This document shows, piece after piece, positions 42,478 to 51,341 of a stretch of 64,000 nucleotides of DNA. Both the position numbers and the translations under genes were made by a program. Position 1 is the stretch's first letter. Each line of letters begins with the position of its first letter. Below the pieces are notes generated by a model, which worked only from the letters and a program-made list of their open reading frames with translations, had not been told where the DNA came from and made no database searches. Origin of the DNA: Prostheceraeus crozeri (taxonomy: Eukaryota; Platyhelminthes; Polycladida; Euryleptidae); contig CAJQUW010007817.1 in the NCBI GenBank assembly GCA_907163375.1, positions 124,001 through 188,000 of the forward strand, in the 5' to 3' direction.

Positions 42478-43559
42478 CCCTTATCCTGGCACATTTTGTA
42501 GCTTTTTGAAATTCTAAGTTAAACTAATTCAAATCCACTTGATATGGGTGGTCGATATTTCATGACAATAGCTAACTATCCTAAGGCATCTGTTTGACTA
42601 TGATCACTATCTATATTTGTTGAGCACTGTCAGACAAAACTAAGATAGCCCCTCAACCTGGTAACCGCTACATTTCGTAGCTGACGTACGTATCTGCTGT
42701 ATCTATTGATTCATGCTTCCTTCAGGCCACTCGCATCTCAATTGCAATGCGTCAATTAGCCAATAGAGTGCACGAGCTGATGCATCAGTCAACCAATCAG
42801 AGACGAACATTCTTCTACACACAGTGAATAAATGACTGCGGTGTGAGTCTACATTATTTGACAAAATGTCTCGTCGTCGCTTCGCAGCGGAAGTTGCACT
42901 CCAACGCTTACTTGAACTCGAGAACTTGAATGAATTAGACTATGTTGAAAGTGATGGTTTGGAAGAAGATTATGCTCATTTACCTGACGAAAATGCAGAT
43001 GAACAAATCAATGACGATTACGAGGGAAATGACTTCGAAGGCGACATCTAACTATTTGGAGGTGCTGAGACGGAATCCTCTGACGAGAGTGAAAATGAGG
43101 ACATGCATGTACAATCTGATAATATCGCTGATATGGTAGCAAATGGAATCATATATAGTCGTCAACCTTTCATCAATCGCCGTCGTAATCGCAATATTGT
43201 TGAAAATGAACCAAGAAGTCTTGCACACCCAAGAACTCCGAAGGAAGCTTTCCATCTATTTGTCAGTGAGGAAATGATTCGTGAAGTACTTCGTTACACA
43301 AATCGTAAAGTGTCGGACCTCAGACGTGTAGTTCCCCGCATCCGAGGGTATATGGCGAACTTCACATTCAACGAAATATGCGCTTGTATCGGAATATTAT
43401 TGAGAGCTGGCGTTGATCGCGATAACATGACGGATGCAGGGGATTTGTGGAACCCCAAGGAAGGAAGACCATTTTTCCGTGCGGTGATGTCGTCGCAGCG
43501 ATTTATATTCTTTCTCAGGAGCCTACGATTTGACAATTTTCGGGATCGGCATCAGAAGT
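42478..43559 (+). mobile_element. piggyBac element, left half only
   Basis: Starts with TTAA (42,474-42,477) then CCCTTATCCTGGCAC. A self-complementary motif, GCTAC-ATTTC-GTAGC, lies at 42,667-42,681, with a looser version at 42,490. The element breaks off at 43,559, where repeat R begins, and no right end was found. It is distinct in sequence from the other two piggyBacs. Confidence 0.82.
42866..43559 (+). pseudogene. piggyBac transposase, N-terminal half
   Basis: Starts MSRRRFAAEVALQRLLEL, with an acidic region, one frameshift near 43,050 and then about 150 residues of piggyBac N-terminal domain: 'FHLFVSEEMIREVLRYTN', 'FNEICACIGILLRAG', 'FFRAVMSSQRF.FFLRSLRFDN'. The RNase H-like catalytic domain with its three Asp residues is absent because repeat R replaces it. 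The gene is dead. Confidence 0.88.
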
Positions 43560-44100
43560 AGTAAGCAAGTGACAAACACCAGATAGCGCAAGATGGCCGC
43601 CATCGCTGACGTCCCCCCCCTCTGGAACGACAGAGTGTCGTGGTGGACTTGGGCGACCGCCAGGATTAGTCTTGAGGCTATAGTGTGTGATGTTTTTCGT
43701 GCAATCTGCTGAATGTTGGGTTGTAAAATGGGCTGTTTCGAGTGGAAGGAGTGGTCGGATGAGAAAACGGAGGCCAGATTCGGATTCAGCGTGAAATTCT
43801 GCATCGGTATGGTGAATTTGAACGCCATCGGAGAGAAAAATTTTCGCTGACGTCCCCCCCCCTCTGGACAGCTCGCTTCGATTTTGGCTTCCAGTGGACG
43901 GATTTAGTCGTGCCATAGCTCGTTTGAAAGCTAAGAGTGAGACAAATTCACTGAAAGAATCGGCTTGTTCCTATCTGTCTTCGTTTAGATGTGAGACGCC
44001 ATTTAAGATTTTGGGACATTGGCGAAAAACGACAGAGTTAGAATTCGGGACGTTTTGGGCTGTAGCTTCAAAACGAAGCATCGGATTGGAAAACGGATTT
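43560..44100 (-). repeat. Dispersed repeat R, copy 2
   Basis: Inverted relative to 30,940-31,290 over about 43,745-44,060, with the same landmarks ('gaaaaacgacagagttagaa', 'aaagctaagagtgagacaaattca', 'gagaaaacggaggccag'). It also contains the sequence 'cgctgacgtccccccc' twice (43,604 and 43,846), which suggests a second internal duplication. It truncates the piggyBac at 43,559. Confidence 0.7.
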
Positions 44101-44129
44101 CAGATTTGGAATCAGCTTGATGTTATTGT

Positions 44130-44178
44130 CCAATGAGGATCATCATCCAATGAGAATCAAGCATTTCTATATAAATAG
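44130..44178 (+). promoter_or_regulatory. CCAAT-TATA promoter of the rightward genes
   Basis: CCAATGAG occurs twice (44,130-44,137 and 44,147-44,154) and TATATAAATAG follows at 44,168-44,178. Transcription would start near 44,205, about 70 bases before the first ATG. The PolB gene on the other strand has the same CCAATGA-to-TATATA spacing (60,516-60,546). Confidence 0.7.
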
Positions 44179-44272
44179 CGAGCCTTCCACAGTGAGAATC
44201 ATTCCATCGTTGAATCACACGAGTGACGGACGCATATTTTCTTTCTCTATTCTATTCTATTATCCAACTAAA

Positions 44273-45047
44273 ATGGTAAGTCGCTACTTTCATCCCTCTC
44301 CTCCCTTGAACGTAAACTTAATACAATCTTTTCCATTTTCAGGCATCTACTCCATCTGCTACACTAGTAGGACAAAATGGCGGTCAAACGTTACAAGGTT
44401 CGCTACGGTCAGATCATCTACAACTGAGGCCAGTGGAAGAAACAACCAAGGTACATAATCCTACACCGCTACAGCGTAAATTTAAACAAGTCTTGCGTTA
44501 TGATGATCACAGCGTAGTACTCCAAACGGGAATGCTCTCTTCCACAGATGTCAAGATAATGCGCAATCAGTATGGGGACTACATACTGATCCCCGTGAGT
44601 CCGTACATTCGCCACCAACTTGATATTATTGAGGAGTACGTGACATTAAATATGGACATTCCTACTCCTCTTGCTCAAGAGTGGAAGGCTAGAGATGACA
44701 AGGATACTCCCTATAGAAAGATTTGGGATGTTAATCACATTTGCCTACCGGTATCACATTGGTGTACTTACTATAAGAAGGATGTAGATCATTCAATACC
44801 CATCAGATGTGATGAGCTCGGAGAAGGTACTTGGGATATCCTTTTCAAAGTGAATGGGCTATATTATGGTCGACACAAGGATAATAAAATAGCCTCTCTC
44901 TCCATGCATATGGAATCCATCCTATATATTCCAAAACCACCCAACGTGGATGACATAATTGATCAAATCCTTAACAGCAGTGGTACGAAGCGCAAGTCGG
45001 AGAAGAATGCTGCATCAAAACGCAAATCAAAGAAGGAGAATTACTAG
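44273..45047 (+). CDS. Polinton family 2 first rightward gene, unknown, with a short 5' intron
   Basis: The ATG at 44,273 is followed at once by GTAAGT; a 67-bp intron ends in a pyrimidine-rich 'ttttccattttcag' at 44,342, and the reading frame then continues without stop to 45,047, giving about 236 residues. Polinton genes are known to contain introns. The protein has a polar N-terminus, a folded-looking middle with 'YGDYILIPVSPYIRHQLDIIEEYV' type segments and a Lys-rich nuclear-localisation-like tail. No family was recognised. As the first gene behind a strong promoter, a regulatory or early role is plausible. Confidence 0.65.
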
Positions 45048-45207
45048 TCCTTTCCTAACTCTACCCTATGACAATTCGCTTATGTGCTTTGAGTGTCGTA
45101 GACGTGGTCTTATTAGATACATTTTACTTCTTCGTTGCCATCATATCATTTGTGTATTTTGTCGTGAAAAGCATCGATGTAATTCTTCATTTTGCAATAT
45201 GTTATAG
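44959..45207 (+). CDS. Polinton family 2 RING-like protein
   Basis: An 82-codon frame that overlaps the 3' end of the preceding gene in another frame. A first Cys pair (CFECRRRG) is followed by CHHIICVFCREKH and a last C..SFC, consistent with a RING-type cross-brace. Small RING proteins of viruses often act as E3 ubiquitin ligases. The start is uncertain because only the last 50 residues look structured. Confidence 0.55.
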   Translation: MIKSLTAVVRSASRRRMLHQNANQRRRITSPFLTLPYDNSLMCFECRRRGLIRYILLLRCHHIICVFCREKHRCNSSFCNML

Positions 45208-45258
45208 AACGTTTCCTTAGATATGTAATTTCCGTTTTAGGCTTCTATCATCATTTTT

Positions 45259-45789
45259 ATGGATTGTGAGGGTGAACCTGTACAGGAGCTCAGTGCTATT
45301 GCTATGAACAATTGGACATATCAGATTGTTAGTGTCTATCATCAACATGCCAACTGCGATCCCAATGTTGATCAATGGGCGAGAAAACACATTCATGGAC
45401 TTAATCTGAAATATTTGCAAGACTATGGCTTTTCTTGTGAGAGTGCTCTTCTTATTGACTTTAAACGATGGTTAGCTGCTTTCAATGTTATACGCATCTT
45501 TTGTAATAATCCTGGTAAGGAGAGGAAAGTATTTCCCAATCTAATCATTGATGATATTTTGCTCCCGCCTTGGGATAGTAGAGTGAATCAACATTATCAT
45601 GAAGTCACGAAACGTTTTAAGGATTTGTGTGTTCCTATTTTGTCTATTCGTTGTAGTAGCTACGTTCATAACCAATGCTTCTTTCCTCCTTACCTCAACA
45701 CTGCCAAAGTCCTGTATGGTTATCATTGCTCGCTGTATGATAGTTACCAGCTGTATCTATTTTATCTCTTTCAAACCATTGATTTATAA
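45259..45789 (+). CDS. Polinton family 2 DEDDh exonuclease-like protein
   Basis: A 176-residue protein with an N-terminal FMDCEGEP segment resembling the D-x-E Exo I motif, a conserved 'WARKHIHGLN' segment, a 'RIFCNNPGKE' turn resembling Exo II, and YHCSLYDSYQLY, an H-x4-D Exo III motif, near the C-terminus. Together these suggest a DnaQ-like 3'-5' exonuclease fold. PolB of this element has its own exonuclease domain, so this would be a second one, perhaps for RNA, recombination or cap-independent decay. Family membership is inferred from motifs. Confidence 0.55.
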   Translation: MDCEGEPVQELSAIAMNNWTYQIVSVYHQHANCDPNVDQWARKHIHGLNLKYLQDYGFSCESALLIDFKRWLAAFNVIRIFCNNPGKERKVFPNLIIDDILLPPWDSRVNQHYHEVTKRFKDLCVPILSIRCSSYVHNQCFFPPYLNTAKVLYGYHCSLYDSYQLYLFYLFQTIDL

Positions 45790-45867
45790 TGCATGCTTGT
45801 TACCGTTATTCAATAAATGTTACTATGAGAAGAGTTGTTGTTTTCATGCAATGGATGGGTTAGATAA

Positions 45868-46287
45868 ATGGCGATCATGTCTTTCTCAAACGACTGCGGA
45901 ACATTACATTTTCATAGGCAAAGTTTAAAAGGAGCTGTTCAAGATCATGTGATAAAATTTCATAAAGATGAGACCGACATCGAAACAGTGGTCGATGATG
46001 CTAGCACTCTATTTCTAGAGTTAATGAATACATTCTCTGATAGCACTATCATGGCGCGATATGTTGCGGAAATTAAGTTTAGTCATTTTGGAAAGGAAGA
46101 GGTGGAAAGTCGCTCTTTCCATTTTGCTTCTTATTCAATGGAAGTGGTAGATCATCCCCAAGAATTTTTTAAAAGACATATGATAAAAATTGCTGAACGT
46201 CTTAACGCATTTAACCATCATGGTAGCAGTCTAGTGATTGAAGCGATTTCAGATATTCACATTCAACTTTCCATAAAGAAAAATTGA
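45868..46287 (+). CDS. Polinton family 2 relative of the PolB N-terminal domain
   Basis: A 139-residue protein. Its layout, an LFLELMN helix, 'MARYVAEIKF' strand, 'RSFHFAS' strand, 'VVDHPQEFFKRHM' helix, 'FNHHGSSLVIEAI' and a final strand, parallels residues 60-160 of the PolB in the same element, where 'MKALIYLKIKY', 'LEFHIPS', 'VVDYESWINFHI' and 'FNERDSGLIFDGI' occur in the same order. It therefore looks like a free-standing paralogue of that domain. The function is unknown; a link with terminal protein or DNA priming is conceivable. Confidence 0.5.
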   Translation: MAIMSFSNDCGTLHFHRQSLKGAVQDHVIKFHKDETDIETVVDDASTLFLELMNTFSDSTIMARYVAEIKFSHFGKEEVESRSFHFASYSMEVVDHPQEFFKRHMIKIAERLNAFNHHGSSLVIEAISDIHIQLSIKKN

Positions 46288-46289
46288 AA

Positions 46290-46616
46290 ATGCAGTGGTA
46301 CTTGATTGTAGCACAACTGGTTATCGAGCTATGTCTGCTCACTCTCGAAGTATATTCCTTCTGTACATGTGTCTATTATTTAGAAAAGGCTAGCAAATTC
46401 ATATCTTCAAAAAGCTATGCCATGGACGTTACCAGTAACGGTGAAACTATGTGTTGTGATGTATGTAAGCGAAAGGATGGAAATGAAAAGCGCATCTTCA
46501 AGAGATGTAAGCATGCTTTTTGTCAACGCTGTTTCATACGTAATTGCATTCAACTTTGCAAATGTAACCACTGTGATATTGCTCATTTCGAGTGTCACTT
46601 ATGCCGCAATAGTTAG
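46290..46616 (+). CDS. Polinton family 2 membrane-anchored RING protein
   Basis: A 108-residue protein. Residues 3-30 form a hydrophobic helix (WYLIVAQLVIELCLLTL), a probable signal anchor. Residues 55-108 carry a RING-type pattern: CCDVCKRK, then CKHAFCQRCF, then CKCNHC and a last CHLC. The arrangement is like viral membrane-bound E3 ligases. It overlaps the preceding gene by a few bases. Confidence 0.6.
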   Translation: MQWYLIVAQLVIELCLLTLEVYSFCTCVYYLEKASKFISSKSYAMDVTSNGETMCCDVCKRKDGNEKRIFKRCKHAFCQRCFIRNCIQLCKCNHCDIAHFECHLCRNS

Positions 46617-46667
46617 TACCTATGCAAATGTGGTAAAGATAGGTTTTAGCAAAGACTAACACGGAAA

Positions 46668-47018
46668 ATGGCGAAACGTAAAAGTCAAAAGTCTTCAAAG
46701 TTTTCTTCAGCTATTCAAGCTCTCTGACGAATGAAAGCAAATCAGCGATACAATGCTATACGACATGCTAACGATAAATTCATTTGTGAAATTATTTCTC
46801 ATGTGAGGAAGTTGAGGACGAAGAAATTAGCGCCAAAACAACGAAAGTTACTGAAGCGATATGCTACGAAATTGCGTTTCATCTCCAATCCTAAAGTCAC
46901 CCTTCAAAGAAAGAGGAAAACTCTAACACAAAAGGGCGGTTTCCTTTCAGCAATACTTCCAATGATAGCTCCTGCCGTGGGCAACCTATTGGGTAATATC
47001 TTTGGCTCTAAGCGTTAA
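46668..47018 (+). pseudogene. Polinton family 2 basic core protein with hydrophobic tail
   Basis: A roughly 115-residue very basic protein (MAKRKSQKSSKF start; many Lys/Arg) ending in a conserved hydrophobic Gly/Ala/Pro segment, GGFLSAILPMIAPAVGNLLG, and GSKR. The basic body with a hydrophobic Gly-rich end resembles the adenovirus pX/core-type proteins described in adintoviruses. It immediately precedes the ATPase. Confidence 0.6.
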
Positions 47019-47049
47019 TTATGCAAATGTTGAATCTCAAAGTAATAAA

Positions 47050-47667
47050 ATGGATTTCAGACTTCAATGTGATAAAGTTCTGACTGTATCAGGTCCATCT
47101 CATGCAGGTAAAACTGTTTTCACGCTGAATTTATTGGATAAAAGAAGGGAGTTGTTTAAGGAACCTATCAATCGAGTGATTTGGTGTTATGGTATTTATC
47201 AACCGTCGCTGTTTCAGGAATTGCAAAGTCGCAACTTTATTTGACATGAAGGAATTATTCCAGTGGATAAACTTCAGTCTAATGATGTTGTTGTATTGGA
47301 TGATTTATTAAAACAAAGTAAGAATTCAAAAGATGTTACAGATATGTTCACTCGCGCAGCACACCATAAAAGGTGCTTTATCATCTATATCACACAAAAT
47401 TTGTTTCCTGATGGAAAAGAAGCTCGTACACGAAACCTGAATACACACTATTATGCTATTTTCAAGAATCCGCGAGATAAAAGTCAATTTGAAATTTTAG
47501 CGCGACAAGTTGCACCCAGAGGATCAAAAGCCTTAATTGAAATTTTTCAAGCAGCTACTGAAAAACCACACGGTTACTTATTCATTGACTTTACGCAAGA
47601 GTGTCCGGAAGAATTTAGATTTCGAAGTGATATTTTGAAAACTCCCATGATTATCTACAAACTATGA
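47050..47667 (+). pseudogene. Polinton family 2 genome-packaging ATPase
   Basis: FtsK/HerA-type ATPase that drives DNA into the capsid. Walker A is GPSHAGKT near residues 15-22; Walker B is VVVLDDLL near 80-87; a following YITQNLF segment matches the sensor region. Total about 205 residues, usual for Polintons. The start was set at MDFRLQCDK just before Walker A. Its stop overlaps the start of the next gene. Part of a fossil element. Confidence 0.9.
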
Positions 47668-48296
47668 GTTCTTATTCTCGCATGATTGTTATTCCTCAGG
47701 ATGAATATGTACAATTGACTGCCATGCAGCAAGTAAAGCAACCTCCACATCGTGCTGTATTATTACAATCGGAAACTGTTGAGCAATTGAAAAACTTGAA
47801 GAATAAGATGCGTTACTCTGTATCGACTGCTACACCTTTAGCATCTCGCGCACATGCCATATCTCTTTTCAATAGTATTGAACCCCATCTCAATGTAAAT
47901 GATAGAGGAGAAATCATTACAGATGAAAATAAAGTGATTGATGCTTCACGTTATGAAGACTTGATTCAGTATGCAACACGTAGAAAGCGCCGTCAGGGCT
48001 ATGTTCCACCTGGTTGGACAGACTTTCTTAAACTATTGAAAAAGCATAATGTGCCAAAATTTGCTTTAAATAATGAGACATTGAAAGAACTTGATTCAGC
48101 AGTGGCTACTGCTCCAATGCTTCAGACGATGAAAATGCCAACAAATTGGTTTAAGTCGTCACCTGCTACATCCCCTCCCACACTCACTAAGCAAACAAGA
48201 GGAAGAACTCGACGTAGATCTACATCACCGCTAAAACTAGTAAAAGGAAAACGTAAAACAGCTCCTCCCAGGAAATACATGTTCTCAGACTATTAA
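47664..48296 (+). CDS. Polinton family 2 unknown protein next to the ATPase
   Basis: A 210-residue open frame overlapping the ATPase stop by four bases (ATGA). The N-terminus has a coiled-coil-like helix ('VEQLKNLKNKM'), the middle contains 'RYEDLIQYATRRKRRQGYVPPGW', and the tail is Lys/Arg/Thr/Ser/Pro-rich and basic ('TRGRTRRRSTSPLKL'), suggesting DNA contact. A similar position next to packaging genes suggests a virion protein; the family 1 gene at 11,602-12,418 may be a relative. No named family. Confidence 0.6.
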   Translation: MSSYSRMIVIPQDEYVQLTAMQQVKQPPHRAVLLQSETVEQLKNLKNKMRYSVSTATPLASRAHAISLFNSIEPHLNVNDRGEIITDENKVIDASRYEDLIQYATRRKRRQGYVPPGWTDFLKLLKKHNVPKFALNNETLKELDSAVATAPMLQTMKMPTNWFKSSPATSPPTLTKQTRGRTRRRSTSPLKLVKGKRKTAPPRKYMFSDY

Positions 48297-48297
48297 T

Positions 48298-48513
48298 ATG
48301 AAGCAGATGTGTTGCTTACCATGTAATGAGCCGCCAGAGGTGAATGTCGTTGTCACTTGCACTTCCTGCGCCAGCTCTCATAATGAAACCCCTAAGCAAT
48401 GTGAACACGATCGCAAAACCGCTAAAGCTAAATGCTGCAGTTGTTGTAAATGTAGAAAGGCAAGAAAACAAAAAGATGAGAAGGAGGAAAAAGAGTCAGT
48501 CGTCATCGACTGA
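48298..48513 (+). CDS. Polinton family 2 small Cys/Lys-rich protein
   Basis: A 71-residue frame starting two bases after the previous stop. It has twelve cysteines in pairs (MCCLPC, CTSCASS, KCCSCCKCRK) and a Lys/Glu-rich tail, resembling zinc-binding or metallothionein-like small viral proteins. It overlaps the start of the integrase in another frame. Confidence 0.5.
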   Translation: MKQMCCLPCNEPPEVNVVVTCTSCASSHNETPKQCEHDRKTAKAKCCSCCKCRKARKQKDEKEEKESVVID

Positions 48514-49564
48514 ACGTTTGAAGTCAATCTATTATGATGTAAAACATCCGGCAGGATTTGCATCTATCAAGAAATTATCAAAAGCGAGTGGTCTTCCACA
48601 ATCACAAGTGAAATGATGGTTAAAGGGTCAGGCTACCTATACACTCCACAAACAAGCGAAAAAGAAGTACCGCACCCGTCATTATATTGTTCATGACATC
48701 GATGAACAGTGGCAAGCAGATTTGTGCGATGTCGCCTCCATTTCAAAACATAACTCGGGCAATAATTTTATTTTAACCGTCATTGGTATTTTCTCACGTT
48801 ATGCGTGGGCTCAACCTTTAAAAACTAAAGAAGGGAAAGGAGTAGCAAAAGCATTCCAAACAATTTTTCGAGAAGGTCGGATTCCAAAAAGAATTCAGAG
48901 TGATCAAGGAAAAGAGTTTGAAAATCAGCATGTGCGAAGATTATTTGAGAGGCATGACATTGAGTTGTTTAGTGTAAAGAGTGCTTATAAAGCTGCACTC
49001 GTTGAACGTTTTAATCGCACATTAAAAAATCGCTTGTGGCGACATTTTACTGCCAACTTGACACAAAATTGGACAAAGGTTCTACAAGATACACTCCATG
49101 CCTACAATCACTCTATCCATCGTTCTATTGGACTCAGACCAGTAGATGTAAATGCTGACAATGTAGATAAAGTGCGCGAATCATTCCAACGTAAACGCAC
49201 TCATGTGAAAAGTGATGTGAAAATTGCCGATAAAGTTCGTATCTCAAAAGTGAAAAGTGTTTTTGCTAAAGGGTACCTTCCGAATTGGACAGAGGAGGTA
49301 TTTACAGTATCAAGGATTAATCAAAAAGACTCTCCGACCACCTACAAGTTGAAAGATTACGATAATGAAGAAATTGAGGGTAGCTTTTACCGCGATGAGA
49401 TTGAGGTAGTCACTGAAAGTGAAACATATTTGGTAGAGAAAGTCATTCGATGTAAAAAACGGCAAGGTGAGGAATGGTGTCTTGTTAAATGGACTGGTTA
49501 TCCTTCAAGTATGAACTCTTGGATGCATCGTGCCGACATCTTTCATCTAAGTGATCGACAGTGA
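48476..49564 (+). pseudogene. Polinton family 2 integrase with C-terminal chromodomain
   Basis: About 360 residues. The N-terminal part has a basic region and a helix-turn-helix-like 'IKKLSKASGLPQSQV' segment. The catalytic core shows WQADLCDV (Asp), QSDQGKEFEN (Asp) and ALVERFNRTLK (Glu), the DDE triad. Then an SH3-like region, and at the end a chromodomain: YLVEKVIRCKK...W.VKWTGYPSSMNSWM near residues 315-350. Chromodomain-bearing integrases are known in Polintons and may steer insertion to chromatin marks. It belongs to a fossil element. Confidence 0.92.
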
Positions 49565-49605
49565 TTCATGCAAAGTTGTAACTAACAATGTTTAGGGTTT
49601 GAGCT

Positions 49606-50061
49606 ATGAATCCAACTACCTCATTTTATTCACGACCCTCCTATGTAAGTGGTGGAGGACAAATTTACATCGGCGCTCGCCGCCAACGTGGAGGTAGCAT
49701 ACTTGGTGCACTGAAATCTGTTGTAGCACCTCTCATATCCAATGTCGGTAGATCTTTAAAACGAAATGTTTTAGGTAATGCCGTTGGCTTTGCTGGTGAT
49801 GTTGCTAGTGATCTTTCCAGAGGTAGAAGTTTTAAGAGCAGTTTGTTGAATCGTGGGAAGGAACGCGGTTTAAAAACATTGAAGCAGACCTTTGCTGGTG
49901 TTACTCAAGGAAAGAAATCACCTAAACGAATGAATAAAGGAAGGAGGAAACATCGCGGAGCTGGTAAGGTGCGATCTTCAGTCAAAAGGCATTCACGCAA
50001 ACGTCGTAGAGGCTCTAATCATTCATCAGGCGCTAAACGACGACGCTGCTATAACTTCTAA
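49606..50061 (+). CDS. Polinton family 2 basic minor capsid/core protein
   Basis: A 151-residue protein. A Gly-rich start (SGGGQIYIGARRQRGG) leads to an amphipathic helix region (LGALKSVVAPLISNVGRSL) like adenovirus pVI, then a strongly basic tail full of Arg/Lys/His ('KRHSRKRRRGSNHSSG'). It sits directly before the capsid gene with a two-base gap. Minor capsid or core protein by architecture. Confidence 0.65.
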   Translation: MNPTTSFYSRPSYVSGGGQIYIGARRQRGGSILGALKSVVAPLISNVGRSLKRNVLGNAVGFAGDVASDLSRGRSFKSSLLNRGKERGLKTLKQTFAGVTQGKKSPKRMNKGRRKHRGAGKVRSSVKRHSRKRRRGSNHSSGAKRRRCYNF

Positions 50062-50063
50062 TC

Positions 50064-51341
50064 ATGGAGTGTAAAACTTCCGGTTTTTGTTTGTTCGATC
50101 AACAAGCCATACAGACAGATATTCTTAGTTCAAGTATTGTAGATTATCATCCTCGAACAGCTGAGAATGCTGGCCCCATTGAATTTGTTATTCCTGGTGG
50201 TAGTGATGACTACATAGATTTGAGTTATGCGATGCTTGATTTGAGGTTTAGAATTCAGCAAGCAGATGGAACTGCTATTGATGATGCACATAAAGTTGGA
50301 CTGAACAATTTACCATTGACTACATTACTTCGCGATGTTTCTCTAACGATTGGATAGCAGCAGGTAGAAGGTAGTCAAAGCGATTATCCCTATAAATCAT
50401 ATTTCAATCATGTATCACAGTTTCATCCAGCAGCACAAAAAAGTCATATGGAAGCCATGGGATGGTACAGAGATGAAGCAGGAAAATTTGATGTTGAAAC
50501 AAACAGTGGCTTTGTAAAGCGATCTGCTATGATTAAAGATAGTAAAGTATGTCAGCTATATGGTCCGCTGAATTTAGACTTCTTTAGACAGTCAAAGTTT
50601 TTACTCTGTAATACCAGCATGCGACTCAAGCTGACATTGAATAAGCCTGAATTTGCGCTGAATGCATTTGCTAAAGTTGACAATTTTAGAATTCATGTGG
50701 AAGATATTGCACTTTACATTCGTCGAGTAGTACCGAATCCAAGTGTCATTAGAGGGCATGCTGAAGGCCTTAACCGCCAAAATGCCATTTACCCCGTTCA
50801 GCATACAAAGCTTCTCACCTTTACAATTCCGAAAGATCAAAAGAGTTTCATGAAAGATGGCCTCTTTCCATCGGAAGCACCGAAGCTCCTCATGGTGGCA
50901 ATGGTTGAAAATGATGCATTTAATGGTAATATAAAGAAGAATCCTTTCAATTTTAAACACAATCAGTTAAGTGAAATTGCTTTACGTGTAAATGGTGTGA
51001 GTCATCCTGGTCCACCCTACAAACCAGATTTTGCTTCGGATCAATTTATGCGCAGTTATGTTGATTTTATGGATGTCTTTGGCTTTTACAATACGGATGA
51101 CATCAACGGACTGACTATGAAAGAGTTTAAGAGTGGATATACTATTTATGCATTTGATTTGACTGCTGACAGCGATATTAGTGCACCCTATCGTCAAGCG
51201 AACGTGCCTCATAATATTCGTTTGGATTTGACGTTCAAAAGAACACTACCTGAGACGATCAATGTATTAATTTATGCAGTCTTCGATTCAAATATTGAAA
51301 TTACAAAGTATCGTGACTTGATTCTTCAGTATAATCGTTAA
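50064..51341 (+). pseudogene. Polinton family 2 major capsid protein
   Basis: About 425 codons of the double jelly-roll type common to Polintons. Diagnostic segments include 'LFDQQAIQTDIL', 'ENAGPIEFVIPGG.DDYIDL', 'LRDVSLTIG' and, in the second half, 'NLDFFRQSKFLL', 'IALYIRRVVPNPSVIRGHAE' and 'LTFKRTLPETINVL'. It resembles proteins annotated in many invertebrate genomes as F54H12.2-like, which are Maverick capsid genes. Its stop codon overlaps the protease start (TAATG). Part of a fossil element. Confidence 0.92.

Noticed and set aside
43560-44100. Repeat R as an LTR of the BEL/Pao element
   Set aside because: The two copies are in opposite orientation and do not flank the pol remnant; no TG...CA ends or primer-binding site were seen.
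48722-49564. Integrase as part of a Ty3/Gypsy chromovirus because of the chromodomain
   Set aside because: No reverse transcriptase, protease or gag nearby; it is embedded among Polinton capsid and ATPase genes, and Polinton integrases are known to carry chromodomains.
50601-50960. 119-codon minus-strand frame
   Set aside because: Lies wholly opposite the capsid gene and has no features of its own.
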